A DNA stretch of 56,811 nt from Candidatus Methanoperedens sp. BLZ2 (GTDB taxonomy: Archaea; Halobacteriota; Methanosarcinia; Methanosarcinales; Methanoperedenaceae), in the NCBI RefSeq assembly GCF_002487355.1, contig NZ_NTMG01000035.1, forward strand, positions 1-56,811, in the 5' to 3' direction. The notes under the pieces were generated by a model. It searched no databases. It was given only the letters and a program-made list of their open reading frames with translations, and was not told the origin of the DNA. The position numbers were made by a program, and so were the translations under genes. Shown here piece after piece: positions 7,312 through 15,820 of this stretch. Position 1 is the first letter of the stretch. The number at the start of each line of letters is the position of its first letter.

Positions 7312-8810
7312 ACGTTCCTTCCTTTTGATTTTTTATAATATTCAATACGCTCTTTCAGTACGCATCTGCCGCCTCTTACGCCTCCGATCGGGTTTTTCGG
7401 GACTCCCATGGAGTTCATGCAGCGTGCCATGACAGCGGCGCCGCGGGCAAGACCATCATCCACGAACACTACATGTTCCCGGGGTTCCTTAAAAAACCCC
7501 AGCTTTTCAATGCTTTTCAATATCAGGTAAGGTTTGCAACCTGTAATGGCAGCCCGTCCTGTCAGGCCAATGGAAGTCTTATCGGATACAAGCTGATGTT
7601 CGATTGCCAGATTCACGGTGCGGCCAACCATCTTTGCAGATACGAGGTCCAGAGTTGCAAACATTGTTTTTAAACCGTGTTTTGTATATAATTCAGAGCC
7701 GATATCTGTCAATTCAGGCAAAAGACTGCCGTTCTCCCCGACATCACATCCTATAAGGATCACACCGATTTCTTTTGCTGCTTTGGGATCAACAGGAACG
7801 CTCCCGTATCTATTCACATTTTCAGGTACGATCTCAATTTTGATCCGGGAATGTATCTCATCAGCATATTTCCTGATAATATTGCCTTTTAAAAGCCATA
7901 TCATACGTTCTTTAGTATCTTTGAAAAGATCAAGGGCAGCACCGTATCTCTTATCCACAAGACCGGTTCCCTTAATGACAGCATCGGGGATTGCACCGGC
8001 AAACCCACAAAGATTGGCAATAGTTCTTGCATAAGGGATTTCGTCATTTGTAATTCGTCCTTTAAGGGTTGTCCCGAAATCCATTGAAAAAACAGGGTTC
8101 CTGAAATCCACACCCGACCATTTGGCGCCTTCTTTGATACCTGCTGTTGCAAGTTCTCCTTCCATTTCATTTGCAACGATCTCAACGCCAGTTGAACCAA
8201 CAGGAGGAAGAACACCTCCGACAGCCCCTGTAAATACGATCTTATCGATCAGCGTATTGTTTTTGAATTTTAGCGGCACATTATCGATAGACATGGCAGG
8301 CACCATTTTTTTTGGCGGGATTCCTGCAAGCAGGCATCCATCTGCAAGCGCTTTTATAAATTCCCCGACTTCATGCGGCGACGAAAAACCCGCGACCACA
8401 CCTGTTGACCTCACAGCGAAATCAAGGTCTGTTGTGATATCAAGATTCACAGCTTCATGAGCCTCAATAAGCGTGTCCCGCACGAGTTCGGCAATTGATT
8501 CCCTGGTCAATGATACTCCGCTAAGGGTCGAACCAAAAATCCTCTCATTGGGTTTCGGTTTCCTTACATCGCGGGTCATTTTAACGGTTTTGTTCAAAAC
8601 GCGTGTATGCCCGTCTTTCATATTTGTAGCTGTCAGGATACATTTAGTAGTTGTATTCCCGACTTCTATAGATGCAACTATGAAAAAGGGAATGAACTCG
8701 CCTAATTTTATGTCCCCTTTAAGTTCGGACGGTTTGATGATCTGACTCTGGGCAATTCTTGGCTTTTTGCCAAAAAAGCAGCCAATAACAAATTTAACCG
8801 GATTTTCCAT
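7308..8810 (-). CDS. Methanogenesis marker protein 14
   Basis: A 500-residue protein matching methanogenesis marker 14 (TIGR03285), present in essentially all methanogens and in methane-oxidising relatives. It has an actin/Hsp70-type ATPase flavour: EVGNTTTKCILTATN early in the chain resembles a phosphate-1 loop, and SMDFGTTLKGRI and VFVDDGLARGAAVM later resemble a second nucleotide loop and a closing motif. The exact role in C1 metabolism is unknown. ATG at 8810 follows an AGGTG site; the end of trmJ overlaps it by 17 bases, suggesting cotranscription. Confidence 0.85.
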   Translation of the reverse strand: MENPVKFVIGCFFGKKPRIAQSQIIKPSELKGDIKLGEFIPFFIVASIEVGNTTTKCILTATNMKDGHTRVLNKTVKMTRDVRKPKPNERIFGSTLSGVSLTRESIAELVRDTLIEAHEAVNLDITTDLDFAVRSTGVVAGFSSPHEVGEFIKALADGCLLAGIPPKKMVPAMSIDNVPLKFKNNTLIDKIVFTGAVGGVLPPVGSTGVEIVANEMEGELATAGIKEGAKWSGVDFRNPVFSMDFGTTLKGRITNDEIPYARTIANLCGFAGAIPDAVIKGTGLVDKRYGAALDLFKDTKERMIWLLKGNIIRKYADEIHSRIKIEIVPENVNRYGSVPVDPKAAKEIGVILIGCDVGENGSLLPELTDIGSELYTKHGLKTMFATLDLVSAKMVGRTVNLAIEHQLVSDKTSIGLTGRAAITGCKPYLILKSIEKLGFFKEPREHVVFVDDGLARGAAVMARCMNSMGVPKNPIGGVRGGRCVLKERIEYYKKSKGRNV

Positions 8811-9510
8811 ATTCACCTGTCTTTAATTTCCACTGGATGCGGCGCAGTATCCCGCGAAGGGTCTGTACCTCGCGTGCTGTCAATTGCGCCCGTCCTAATA
8901 TTCTGCTTAGCATAAGCTTTGTCTTGTCTTCTTTATGTTCTTTATATTCTATATCATCCAGGACTCCATCAATATGCTCGTATAGAAGTTCAATATCAAA
9001 ATGATCGGCTAAAAATCTATCTCCCCCTTCTATATCGCTGAGTTCATACAGAACAACAGCAACAGCATGGGAAAGATTCATACTTGAATAAGCGTGGCTT
9101 GTGGGAATATTGACTATGATATCACAAATTTCCAGTTCCTCATTTCGAAGCCCTGCATCTTCCCTCCCGAAAACAAGCGATATTATTCCGTTATTCCCTG
9201 AAAGTTTTTCTTTCAATTGCCTGGGACTGTATGCAGGGACCCTGAAGTGTTTATTATCTGTTTTTCCAGGGAGTCCGGTCATTCCGATAATGGTATTTGA
9301 ACCTTTCAGGGCATCGTTTAAACTAAACTCAATTCGGGCATTCTCGATAATATCATAGGCATGAACCGACATAACACGCGCTGGCATGTCAATTTCACAT
9401 GGATTCAGAAGTACAAGTTCACTAAATCCAAAATTTTTCATGACGCGCGCAACAGAACCTACATTTCCACTGTAGATGGGTTCGACAAGTACTATTCGAA
9501 AGTTAAGCAT
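8794..9510 (-). CDS. trmJ: TrmJ-like SpoU-family tRNA 2'-O-methyltransferase
   Basis: SPOUT (SpoU) methyltransferase of about 238 residues. Motif 1 is the N-terminal EPIYSGNVGSVARVMKNFG, motif 2 is ISLVFGREDAGL and motif 3 is IPTSHAYSSMNLSHAVAVVLYEL, where the knotted SAM site forms. Archaeal TrmJ methylates the 2'-OH of C32 in tRNA. The ATG at 9510 is preferred to one nine codons upstream because the conserved domain starts at once and a TATA-like element (TTATATAAAT on this strand, 9536-9545) sits about 30 bases upstream. It heads the marker-14 run. Confidence 0.85.
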   Translation of the reverse strand: MLNFRIVLVEPIYSGNVGSVARVMKNFGFSELVLLNPCEIDMPARVMSVHAYDIIENARIEFSLNDALKGSNTIIGMTGLPGKTDNKHFRVPAYSPRQLKEKLSGNNGIISLVFGREDAGLRNEELEICDIIVNIPTSHAYSSMNLSHAVAVVLYELSDIEGGDRFLADHFDIELLYEHIDGVLDDIEYKEHKEDKTKLMLSRILGRAQLTAREVQTLRGILRRIQWKLKTGEYGKSG

Positions 9511-9547
9511 AGAAAAAGTTATAATATAGATATTCATTTATATAAGC
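9511..9547. promoter_or_regulatory. Divergent, overlapping promoters of trmJ and the RHH gene
   Basis: Only 37 bases separate two divergent ATGs. On the plus strand TTATAATATAG (9519-9529) lies about 25 bases before the start at 9549. On the minus strand TTATATAAAT (9536-9545) lies about 30 bases before the trmJ start at 9510. Both spacings fit archaeal TATA boxes with little or no leader, so each gene's TATA box sits between the other gene's TATA box and start. Confidence 0.55.
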
Positions 9548-9913
9548 ATGGGTGAAAAGAAGCAGCTAAATGTGAGGATACCCTTAGAACTGCAAGAAAA
9601 AATAGAAGAAAGTGGCAGGCCTAAAGTGGATATTGTAATTGAGGCTCTTGAATTATATTTTGATAGCAAGAAACCGAAGGATGCAGGCAAAGAGGAGATT
9701 CCGGTTGAAAGCCCTGGTAGTGCCAATAAATTGGAACAGGTTGAAAGCGATGAAATGAATAGAATGAAAAAGGAAGTAGATTTCCTGAGAGCAAAAATAG
9801 ATGACCTTCTCAAGCTGCTTCACCAGGAACAGGTCCTTCATATCCAGACACAAAGAATGCTTTCACCCCCACAAACTGAAAAGAAGAAGAAATGGTGGCA
9901 ATTCTGGGGATAG
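9548..9913 (+). CDS. RHH-like DNA-binding protein with coiled coil and WWQFWG tail
   Basis: A 121-residue protein. Residues 1-40 (KKQLNVRIPLELQEKIEESGRPKVDIVIEALELYF) fit a ribbon-helix-helix domain, a dimeric DNA binder. An acidic linker with EEIPVESPG follows, then a predicted coiled coil (DEMNRMKKEVDFLRAKIDDLLKLLHQEQ), and a basic-aromatic end KKKKWWQFWG. The tail could touch a membrane or a partner. Such RHH/coiled-coil proteins occur on plasmids and in accessory regions of Methanosarcinales; the target is unknown. Confidence 0.6.
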   Translation: MGEKKQLNVRIPLELQEKIEESGRPKVDIVIEALELYFDSKKPKDAGKEEIPVESPGSANKLEQVESDEMNRMKKEVDFLRAKIDDLLKLLHQEQVLHIQTQRMLSPPQTEKKKKWWQFWG

Positions 9914-10022
9914 GCAAAATGGATACTGGTGAATCTTCGGTAGTCATTGTAAAGAAATTTCGGTGAATATAAAGTTGGTGAATCGACGGGGAAGTTAATA
10001 CCATTGAAATTTCTTAGCTAGT

Positions 10023-10469
10023 TTATTTTCGTAGCCAATCAAATCCTGCGCGTATCGCCATGGACTTAAATAAAGAATAGATAGTTACACTCGTTATCAG
10101 GAAAGCATAAATCACAGATGAAAATAAACAAACCCCTTTTGTAAATATATTAACAATTGGGGATTCTATATAAATAAAACCTATAAGCGAAGAAACAGAG
10201 GTGAAAGCATAAAGAATGGCGATGATAACCACTTCTAAAGTATGTCTACTGAGAGTATCGAGGAAGAAGACAGCAAAAATCTTATAACTGTCTTTTTGCA
10301 TATCTACTTTTTGAATCATTTTTTTGAGGTCAATCTTTGTAGATTGTAGAGAGAAGGGGAGGATAACAACAATTACTGAAAGGAGTACGACACCTATAGT
10401 TGAAAATGCTAAAATAGAAGAATACTCTGTTGAGTAATCTGTAAAAACAGAAAGATTTGTACTATCCAT
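10023..10469 (-). CDS. Four-helix membrane protein, unknown
   Basis: A 148-residue protein with hydrophobic segments near residues 18-41, 62-72, 76-98 and 108-132, with a basic cytoplasmic stretch (KIDLKKMIQKVDMQKDSYK) between the first and second. I recognise no family. It follows the PLD-like gene by 25 bases on the same strand, so the two probably form an operon; a soluble sensor with a membrane effector is one reading. Confidence 0.55.
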   Translation of the reverse strand: MDSTNLSVFTDYSTEYSSILAFSTIGVVLLSVIVVILPFSLQSTKIDLKKMIQKVDMQKDSYKIFAVFFLDTLSRHTLEVVIIAILYAFTSVSSLIGFIYIESPIVNIFTKGVCLFSSVIYAFLITSVTIYSLFKSMAIRAGFDWLRK

Positions 10470-10494
10470 TTGGCAATTTATTAACTATAGTTTT

Positions 10495-11004
10495 TTAATT
10501 TGGGGTATGTTGTGGAAACTCAGATATCTTCTTTTGTTTAGTATCTAATTCTTTACCTGACTCCCACCATGAATCAAAGAGTTCATTAGCAGCATCTATC
10601 ATAGATTCGGGAGCTCCCTTAATTATAAGATTCTTTGTTTTGTCAGTTGTATTGTCCTCATGTGGCTCTTCTATTCTCAAGTTTTGGTTGTCTATTATCA
10701 TGATATGCTTTAAATCTGGGTCTTCTATAAATCTGATATCCATTTTATTTGGATATTTCTTCTTTAATTCGATGAGCCAAGGCAATTCAGATTTAATTTT
10801 TTCAATATTTTTACCGTCGTCTATCAATAGTCTGATTTTTTTTACGTTCTCAATGCAACTTGTTAATGCCTTTTTCACTTCTGCATCATTATAAAACGGT
10901 GGATGTAAACTAGAAACTATACTTGCCTCATAACGTGCATTTGCAAAGAGGTCTATAATCTTCGGCTTAAATTGTTCCGCCCCTTCTAGTCGAAAAAGTT
11001 CCAT
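10495..11004 (-). CDS. PLD-like domain protein, apparently without catalytic lysine
   Basis: A 169-residue soluble protein. The pattern helix, strand (EASIVSSL), helix, strand (KIRLLIDDG), strand (KMDIRFIE), then LKHIMIIDNQNLRI is that of one phospholipase-D half-domain. The usual H-x-K-x4-D is here H-I-M-I-I-D, so the lysine is absent and catalysis is unlikely. Similar domains occur as regulatory C-termini of TrmB-like regulators and in defence-related proteins. It pairs with the membrane gene downstream. Family assignment is by pattern only. Confidence 0.5.
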   Translation of the reverse strand: MELFRLEGAEQFKPKIIDLFANARYEASIVSSLHPPFYNDAEVKKALTSCIENVKKIRLLIDDGKNIEKIKSELPWLIELKKKYPNKMDIRFIEDPDLKHIMIIDNQNLRIEEPHEDNTTDKTKNLIIKGAPESMIDAANELFDSWWESGKELDTKQKKISEFPQHTPN

Positions 11005-11302
11005 GGTTATACCTCTTTATTAACTTTGAATACTGGAAATATTACTATACCCTTCGATTGTTTTAGTCATAGTCGATTCATTTTCTCCTTTCAACATCCT
11101 TTTTAGAAGTACGCTTACCAAACGCAATACACCAAATCGGACATATTGACTGAATGAAACCTCTGTAACATATATAAGGATTACGATGTATTAAATTTAA
11201 TCCTTCATGTTTTGGTGTGATTGATTTTATTAATGCCGCACAATTTATAAAATAGAATCGATGAGTATCACTACTTTCTCTGATGCTCAACGCTCATTTG
11301 AA

Positions 11303-11690
11303 TCATACCCACCATCTATTTCTCTCAAGCTTTAGATCAATCCCTTTCACTTGTGCTGGAGTTTGACCTTTTAAAGCCATGTGCGGTTTTTGCCGTTGCT
11401 GTGATTTTTGGCTTATGTAAATATTCTCTCTGTATCCTCATCTTCTCTATGTTTGGTTATGAGATTGGCTACCATGTCCCTTTTTTCATTATCCATGAAA
11501 TGCCATAGTCATGGCCAATCCTCACGCTTAGTCTTTATTTTCATTTCATCGGCATGCCAGATAGTACCAAGCTGAAGCTATAAGGTTTCGGTATATTCGC
11601 TTATGATATTTCCTTTAATATAGTTATGTGAAATTCCACCAAAACCATGTGGTGATAATTCATCAATGTTTCGTGAAATCCTTACATTTC
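11303..11690 (-). pseudogene. IS6-like DDE transposase remnant
   Basis: Reading the minus strand from 11690: ELSPHGFGGISHNYIKGN, a stop, then TIWHADEMKIKTKREDW with the first catalytic Asp, a stop, WHFMDNEKRDMVANLITKHREDEDTERIFT, a stop, and after a deletion HMALKGQTPAQVKGIDLKL up to a TGA at 11303. These blocks are the zinc-helix/DDE core and C-terminus of archaeal IS6-type transposases. At least three in-frame stops and loss of the middle, including the second Asp, show it is dead. Its 5' end runs into the last codons of mptD. Confidence 0.75.
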
Positions 11691-12038
11691 CTCGATCTTC
11701 TTGATGATCATAAGCGGATAATCTTTTTCTCCATCATAACTCATTTCTGCATGAACAATTACATTTTTATAAAGCACCTGTAAACTTACATGAAGCATCC
11801 GTCCTTCCAGTTCACAATATCCGAATCCGGGGTTTTGTTTTTTCTTAACCATTTCGTTGTCTATAGTAACGCTGATACTTCTTACGAAAGGCTGGACTCC
11901 TATACTTTCTTCTATTATCCTTGAAAGGCCATCAAGCATTTCCGTATTTATCGGAGTACCAACGAACTGGTGATACAATGCACCGAGCTTTATCCCGGCT
12001 TCAAAAACTGCCCTGTCACGATTATTTATTTCTGTCAT
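11682..12038 (-). CDS. mptD: Archaeal dihydroneopterin aldolase MptD
   Basis: This 118-residue protein matches the DUF372/MptD family (about 117-120 residues), which cleaves 7,8-dihydroneopterin to 6-hydroxymethyl-dihydropterin in tetrahydromethanopterin synthesis. The N-terminal block DRAVFEAGIKLGALYHQFVGTP is characteristic. It overlaps the end of pssA by 17 bases. Its stop lies at the edge of a broken transposase, but the length shows the gene is complete. Confidence 0.8.
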   Translation of the reverse strand: MTEINNRDRAVFEAGIKLGALYHQFVGTPINTEMLDGLSRIIEESIGVQPFVRSISVTIDNEMVKKKQNPGFGYCELEGRMLHVSLQVLYKNVIVHAEMSYDGEKDYPLMIIKKIEEM

Positions 12039-12708
12039 ATAATTTCACACCTATTGGACTTAAAACGTAAATCATAATAAGGATAAACAGGAGCAATGAA
12101 CCTTTTTTTACTAAGTCGGTTAATCCGAGATAAAACGCGGCAATATTGAACACAAGGACTATTACCAGGGGTGCAAGGGTAAGGGGATTTTTTATTTTGG
12201 GGTAACTTATGGTGCTTATCATCAATAATGATAAAATAACAAGAAGTGCTGTAAAAATATATTCAAAATACGGAACAATATCCTTTACCATAAGAAATAA
12301 TGCTACTATGAATCCTCCTGCGGTTATGGGAATTCCTTCAAATCCATCCTTTTTCCCTGAAACATTGAACCTGGCAAGACGCAATATGCCGCAAACCATG
12401 AAAAAAGCAGGAAAAACCAGCGCGAAATTTCCAAGGTTTGAAAGAGCAGCATATGAAACAACCGCTGGCGCAACCCCGAACGAGATACAATCGGATAATG
12501 AGTCAAGATTCGCACCAAGAACACCGTTTCCTGAAAACCTTGCTACTGCACCATCAGCGCCGTCAGCTATCACTGCAAGAAGTATAAACACGAGCGCGAT
12601 TTCTATCTCTCCGCGCAGGGTCATTATAATTGAGAAAAATCCCAGTAACGCGTTTACAAGCGTTATGATATCTGCCGGTTTAATGAGTTTTAGAATATTT
12701 TGTCCCAT
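12022..12708 (-). CDS. pssA: Archaetidylserine synthase (CDP-alcohol phosphatidyltransferase)
   Basis: A 228-residue membrane enzyme with about eight helices that makes archaetidylserine from CDP-archaeol and serine. The family signature is at residues 49-73: D-G-A-D-G-A-V-A-R, then G-A-N-L-D-S-L-S-D. It lies between the decarboxylase gene and mptD. In Haloferax, pssA and pssD are needed for archaeosortase-dependent anchoring, and here artA sits two genes upstream. The start codon region is duplicated in tandem (12687-12752). Confidence 0.85.
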   Translation of the reverse strand: MGQNILKLIKPADIITLVNALLGFFSIIMTLRGEIEIALVFILLAVIADGADGAVARFSGNGVLGANLDSLSDCISFGVAPAVVSYAALSNLGNFALVFPAFFMVCGILRLARFNVSGKKDGFEGIPITAGGFIVALFLMVKDIVPYFEYIFTALLVILSLLMISTISYPKIKNPLTLAPLVIVLVFNIAAFYLGLTDLVKKGSLLLFILIMIYVLSPIGVKLYDRNK

Positions 12709-12752
12709 GTCTGTTTCCTTTTTAGAATATTTTGCCCCATATCTGTTTCCTT
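12687..12752 (-). repeat. Tandem duplication of the pssA start region, creating a uORF
   Basis: A unit of about 32 bases, TTTAGAATATTTTG then CCCAT then CTGTTTCC on the plus strand, occurs twice in a row with three or four differences. Each copy, read on the minus strand, holds AAGGAAACAG, an ATG and the codons MGQNILK. The downstream copy starts pssA; the upstream copy (ATG at 12740) would start a 16-residue peptide MGQNILKRKQTWDKIF ending at 12690, out of frame and overlapping the pssA start. Confidence 0.85.
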
Positions 12753-12757
12753 ATTTT

Positions 12758-13405
12758 CTATAGCTTATGTTCTTTATCTTTTTTCCTGGCAATTATAGTC
12801 TCGGCAGCTTTTACCTTATCATTCAGCCCGACTGTAAAAACATATCCTTCAGGTATCGTGACATCCACCCTGGAACCAAAACGTATCATTCCGATACGCT
12901 CTCCCCTCAAAATATAAGTCCCTTCACTTATGTACGAGACTATCCTCCGCGTCAGGACACCTGCGATTTGTGTTAATTCAAGAGTCCCTGCTGCCGTATT
13001 AAAAACAACATGGTTTCTTTCATTTACATCGGAATCCTTATTAAATGCCGGGATATAACCTCCCGGCTTATAATCGATATGAGTGACCGTACCGGAAAGT
13101 GGCGCGCGGTTCACATGAACGTTATGGATATTCATAAAAATACAGACCGTCCTGTGCTGGATGGATATCACTTTCCCGTCAGCAGGCGACACTACATCGT
13201 CTTCATCTCCGGGTGGTATTCTCTCCGGGTCGCGAAAGAATATAATGAAAAAAATTGATAGGATAAACCCGATGACAAATAACAAAAATAAGATCGCTGA
13301 TGTTTTAAACGAGCCGGATACTTTAAATTTATTAAAAGCGACCCATGAAGCGATAGTAAATAGAAAAATTCCTGAAATCCATGGAAACGAACCCTTAGCC
13401 ATCAT
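12758..13405 (-). CDS. Archaetidylserine decarboxylase (PSD type A)
   Basis: About 215 residues with two N-terminal membrane helices. It converts archaetidylserine to archaetidylethanolamine. The self-cleavage site that makes the pyruvoyl cofactor is G-S in MIRFGSRVDV near the C-terminus, as in the short PSD-A form; the metal/substrate segment NIHNVHVNRAPLSGTV is also clear. I placed the start at the ATG at 13405, which follows a GGAGG site inside the artA 3' end, rather than at 13426. It overlaps artA by 11 bases and is followed by pssA. The haloarchaeal homologue is PssD. Confidence 0.87.
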   Translation of the reverse strand: MMAKGSFPWISGIFLFTIASWVAFNKFKVSGSFKTSAILFLLFVIGFILSIFFIIFFRDPERIPPGDEDDVVSPADGKVISIQHRTVCIFMNIHNVHVNRAPLSGTVTHIDYKPGGYIPAFNKDSDVNERNHVVFNTAAGTLELTQIAGVLTRRIVSYISEGTYILRGERIGMIRFGSRVDVTIPEGYVFTVGLNDKVKAAETIIARKKDKEHKL

Positions 13406-14210
13406 TCTTAAAAATTCCTCCCACAAGGTTCAGGATACCATCGATCATATCGATTATCTCCGGAAGGATTTTAAGGACAGCGTAAGCTACCAGGAATAAT
13501 GCGATCAGTGAACCTATTTTTGCTATCACGGTGTGTGCGATATAAAAACTCATATCCGGGTCGCCAAACCACATCATCCCGTAAGCATCAACTACAAAAA
13601 CGTTTCTTATAAGATTTAAACCATATATTACAGGAACTGAGATAATGAAAGCCGAAGCCAGCCTCTTTATCGGCGCATTGACACTTGCTATTATCCCGAT
13701 AAATAATGCTATACTTTCAATAGCAGTACATGCAAGGATTATTTCCACTTTATAGCCATTCACCGCTATCAGGTTCCAGTCAAGCCTTGTTATCGTTATT
13801 CCAAGGATCGATCCGGTCCATACGGTCTGGTCAGTAACTGTCGAGATTATCCATGAATTCATTGAAGGGATCTCGGAGAAGAGAAAATAAGAAATACCAC
13901 TAATTGCGACAGCTGTGGTCATCATAGAAATAGAGGTCAGTGTATCTATTCCATTTATTTTACCAAACAATCTCCTGTCTTTCTTTATAAGGATGTAACC
14001 TATGAAAATGCTGAAAACCGCTGCAAATATCGTCAGGAATAAATTGACATAATCTTCCAGTTCATAATAATGCTGCCACTGGAACATCCAGTGTATTGAA
14101 AAAAACAGCCAGCTTACTCCTGCAAGAGGAAGTTTGATCTTATTATGAAGCGGGATAAGTGAAGCTATAACAAGCAATCCAAGAGCCAGCCAGATGATAT
14201 TTTCTATCAT
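13395..14210 (-). CDS. artA: Archaeosortase A-type transpeptidase
   Basis: A 271-residue protein with about eight membrane helices. The exosortase/archaeosortase catalytic set is visible: Cys in ILACTAIES, Arg in GLNLIRNVFV and His in SFYIAHTV. These enzymes cut surface proteins at a C-terminal tripartite tail and are linked to lipid anchoring on the outer face. Directly downstream are the archaetidylserine decarboxylase and pssA genes, the same association known from Haloferax. A candidate substrate in this window is the sarcinarray protein at 44067-44669. Confidence 0.88.
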   Translation of the reverse strand: MIENIIWLALGLLVIASLIPLHNKIKLPLAGVSWLFFSIHWMFQWQHYYELEDYVNLFLTIFAAVFSIFIGYILIKKDRRLFGKINGIDTLTSISMMTTAVAISGISYFLFSEIPSMNSWIISTVTDQTVWTGSILGITITRLDWNLIAVNGYKVEIILACTAIESIALFIGIIASVNAPIKRLASAFIISVPVIYGLNLIRNVFVVDAYGMMWFGDPDMSFYIAHTVIAKIGSLIALFLVAYAVLKILPEIIDMIDGILNLVGGIFKNDG

Positions 14211-14256
14211 GTTCCCAACTTATTCATACTGCCAGTTAATATATATTTCATCGAGA

Positions 14257-15267
14257 TCATATCAATTTCCGGATCAATGAAAATATATATCCGGTTTTGT
14301 TTTTATCAATTTCTTTTGTCAGAATATCCTCTACAACCTTATTAAATCTCTCATTATCCTTGATTTCCCTTACAAATGCTTCCAGGATTGTATTGTTGGA
14401 TAATAATCTTGAAATTTTTGCCATTGACAGGAAATCAAATTCACTTTTCCAGATATTTTCATATTCTGATAATGGATTATTTCCTGAAATGGCACGAGAC
14501 AGGGTTTGGGCAGCTATTTCTCCTGAGCGCCGCGCATAATATATTCCTTCCCCATCAAAAGGTGATACGAAGCCTGCAGCATCACCCGCAAGAAGTGTCC
14601 GGTTGGAAAATGTCCTCTTAACAGGCCCGTTTATCGGAATAAGCCCTCTTTCTCCGGGAATATCAGGATAGCCTTTATCTGAGGATGTTCCTGAAACGAC
14701 ATTATCCTTTTTTGGTACGATCCACGAATATCCGCCCGGAAAAAGATCCATTTCGAAAAAATCACCTGGTTCCCGGTATTTTACCTGCTGTGTACAATAT
14801 GCATATTGCTTTGTTCCCCCGTAAAGCTGGCTCAGTTCCGATACTCCTGCAGCAATGATAGCATAATCTGCAAGGACAATGTCCTTTTCTGTTTGGATCA
14901 TTACACATGAGTCCTTTTCATTGATCGATAATACGAGATTTTTTTTCAATTCGCTTCCATTATTTACCGCACGGGCAAGATTGAATGCATCAAAAGAATC
15001 GCGATTTATGGAATATTCAACGGTGTTCCTGTAAGAGATTTCCCCCTTTATCCCTTTGAAAGATAACCTGACTCCCTTTATTTTCCGCTCAACATAATTT
15101 TCATTTACTTCATACTTTCTTGCATATTGGGCAGTTAGTACGCCGGCACATATCTTTTTCTTATTACATGGGTCAATTATCAGCGTTTTATAGCCCGATG
15201 CGGATAGTTTTTCAGCAGCAATTGAGCCTGCCGGACCTGCGCCTATTATAACCACATCATATTTCAT
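14257..15267 (-). CDS. Geranylgeranyl reductase family flavoprotein
   Basis: A 336-residue FAD enzyme. The dinucleotide fold VVIIGAGPAGSIAAEKL is at the N-terminus and the second FAD motif LLAGDAAGFVSPFDGEGIYYA near residue 265. This family reduces isoprenoid double bonds, including those of archaeal lipids or quinone tails; the lipid-gene setting favours a membrane-lipid substrate. ATG at 15267 is chosen because the fold begins at residue 2. It overlaps the upstream membrane gene by 11 bases. Confidence 0.82.
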   Translation of the reverse strand: MKYDVVIIGAGPAGSIAAEKLSASGYKTLIIDPCNKKKICAGVLTAQYARKYEVNENYVERKIKGVRLSFKGIKGEISYRNTVEYSINRDSFDAFNLARAVNNGSELKKNLVLSINEKDSCVMIQTEKDIVLADYAIIAAGVSELSQLYGGTKQYAYCTQQVKYREPGDFFEMDLFPGGYSWIVPKKDNVVSGTSSDKGYPDIPGERGLIPINGPVKRTFSNRTLLAGDAAGFVSPFDGEGIYYARRSGEIAAQTLSRAISGNNPLSEYENIWKSEFDFLSMAKISRLLSNNTILEAFVREIKDNERFNKVVEDILTKEIDKNKTGYIFSLIRKLI

Positions 15268-15820
15268 GAACAAGCCTCGAATCAAGTCGTCCCGTTAAAA
15301 TATATGCAAAGTCAAATGCAAAAAGAAGAAGTACTCCATTAAATCCGATCAAATCCAGAATAAAAAGCAGGAATAATCCAATTTTCAGGAACAGCCTGTA
15401 TTTGAATACAAGATGCATGCTTGAAATTTTTATTATCTCTCCCATTTCGTCAAAGAAAGCAAAAGCAGCGATCATGAATACAAGGGGTGAGAGTTTTATT
15501 CCGTTAAAAAATACTATTGCAAGTATCGCAGCAAGGCCGAAATAATGGCCGTTGCTGTTTATTTTTCCCGATACAAGACATCCGAGGCTGATCCCCCCGA
15601 AAATGAGGGCTGCATCAATATCAGCGATCATCATATATCCCATCAAAGATCCATATATAATTCCAAAAGGTATGGCAAAAAGTCGATTTATTCGCAGGTT
15701 CTTATCTGATATGTCGTCAGCAAGTTTTATCAAAGAACCGACCAGGCATCCAAGGATCAAAAGTGTTATTGATTGCACGCACCAGATGCTAATTTCATAA
15801 AGTAAATAGATTTCTGTCAA
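15257..15820 (-). CDS. Polytopic membrane protein, unknown (start supplied by IS end)
   Basis: A 187-residue protein with about six helices; a conserved-looking acidic site KLADDISDKN lies after the first helix and FDEMGEI after the fourth. I recognise no family. The DD motif after a helix is reminiscent of prenyl-transferring or CDP-alcohol enzymes but does not match them. It is cotranscribed with the reductase. The only upstream start in frame is a TTG at 15820 formed by the right end of the TnpB element, overlapping the tnpB stop; the original start may have been different. Confidence 0.6.
   Translation of the reverse strand: MTEIYLLYEISIWCVQSITLLILGCLVGSLIKLADDISDKNLRINRLFAIPFGIIYGSLMGYMMIADIDAALIFGGISLGCLVSGKINSNGHYFGLAAILAIVFFNGIKLSPLVFMIAAFAFFDEMGEIIKISSMHLVFKYRLFLKIGLFLLFILDLIGFNGVLLLFAFDFAYILTGRLDSRLVHEI

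Noticed and set aside
7901-8215. 104-residue frame inside the marker-14 gene
   Set aside because: Same-strand shadow in another frame, rich in Leu/Gln/Lys with no start signal.
11078-11290. 70-residue minus-strand frame in the gap near the IS remnant
   Set aside because: No family features and no start signal; probably chance or debris of the element.
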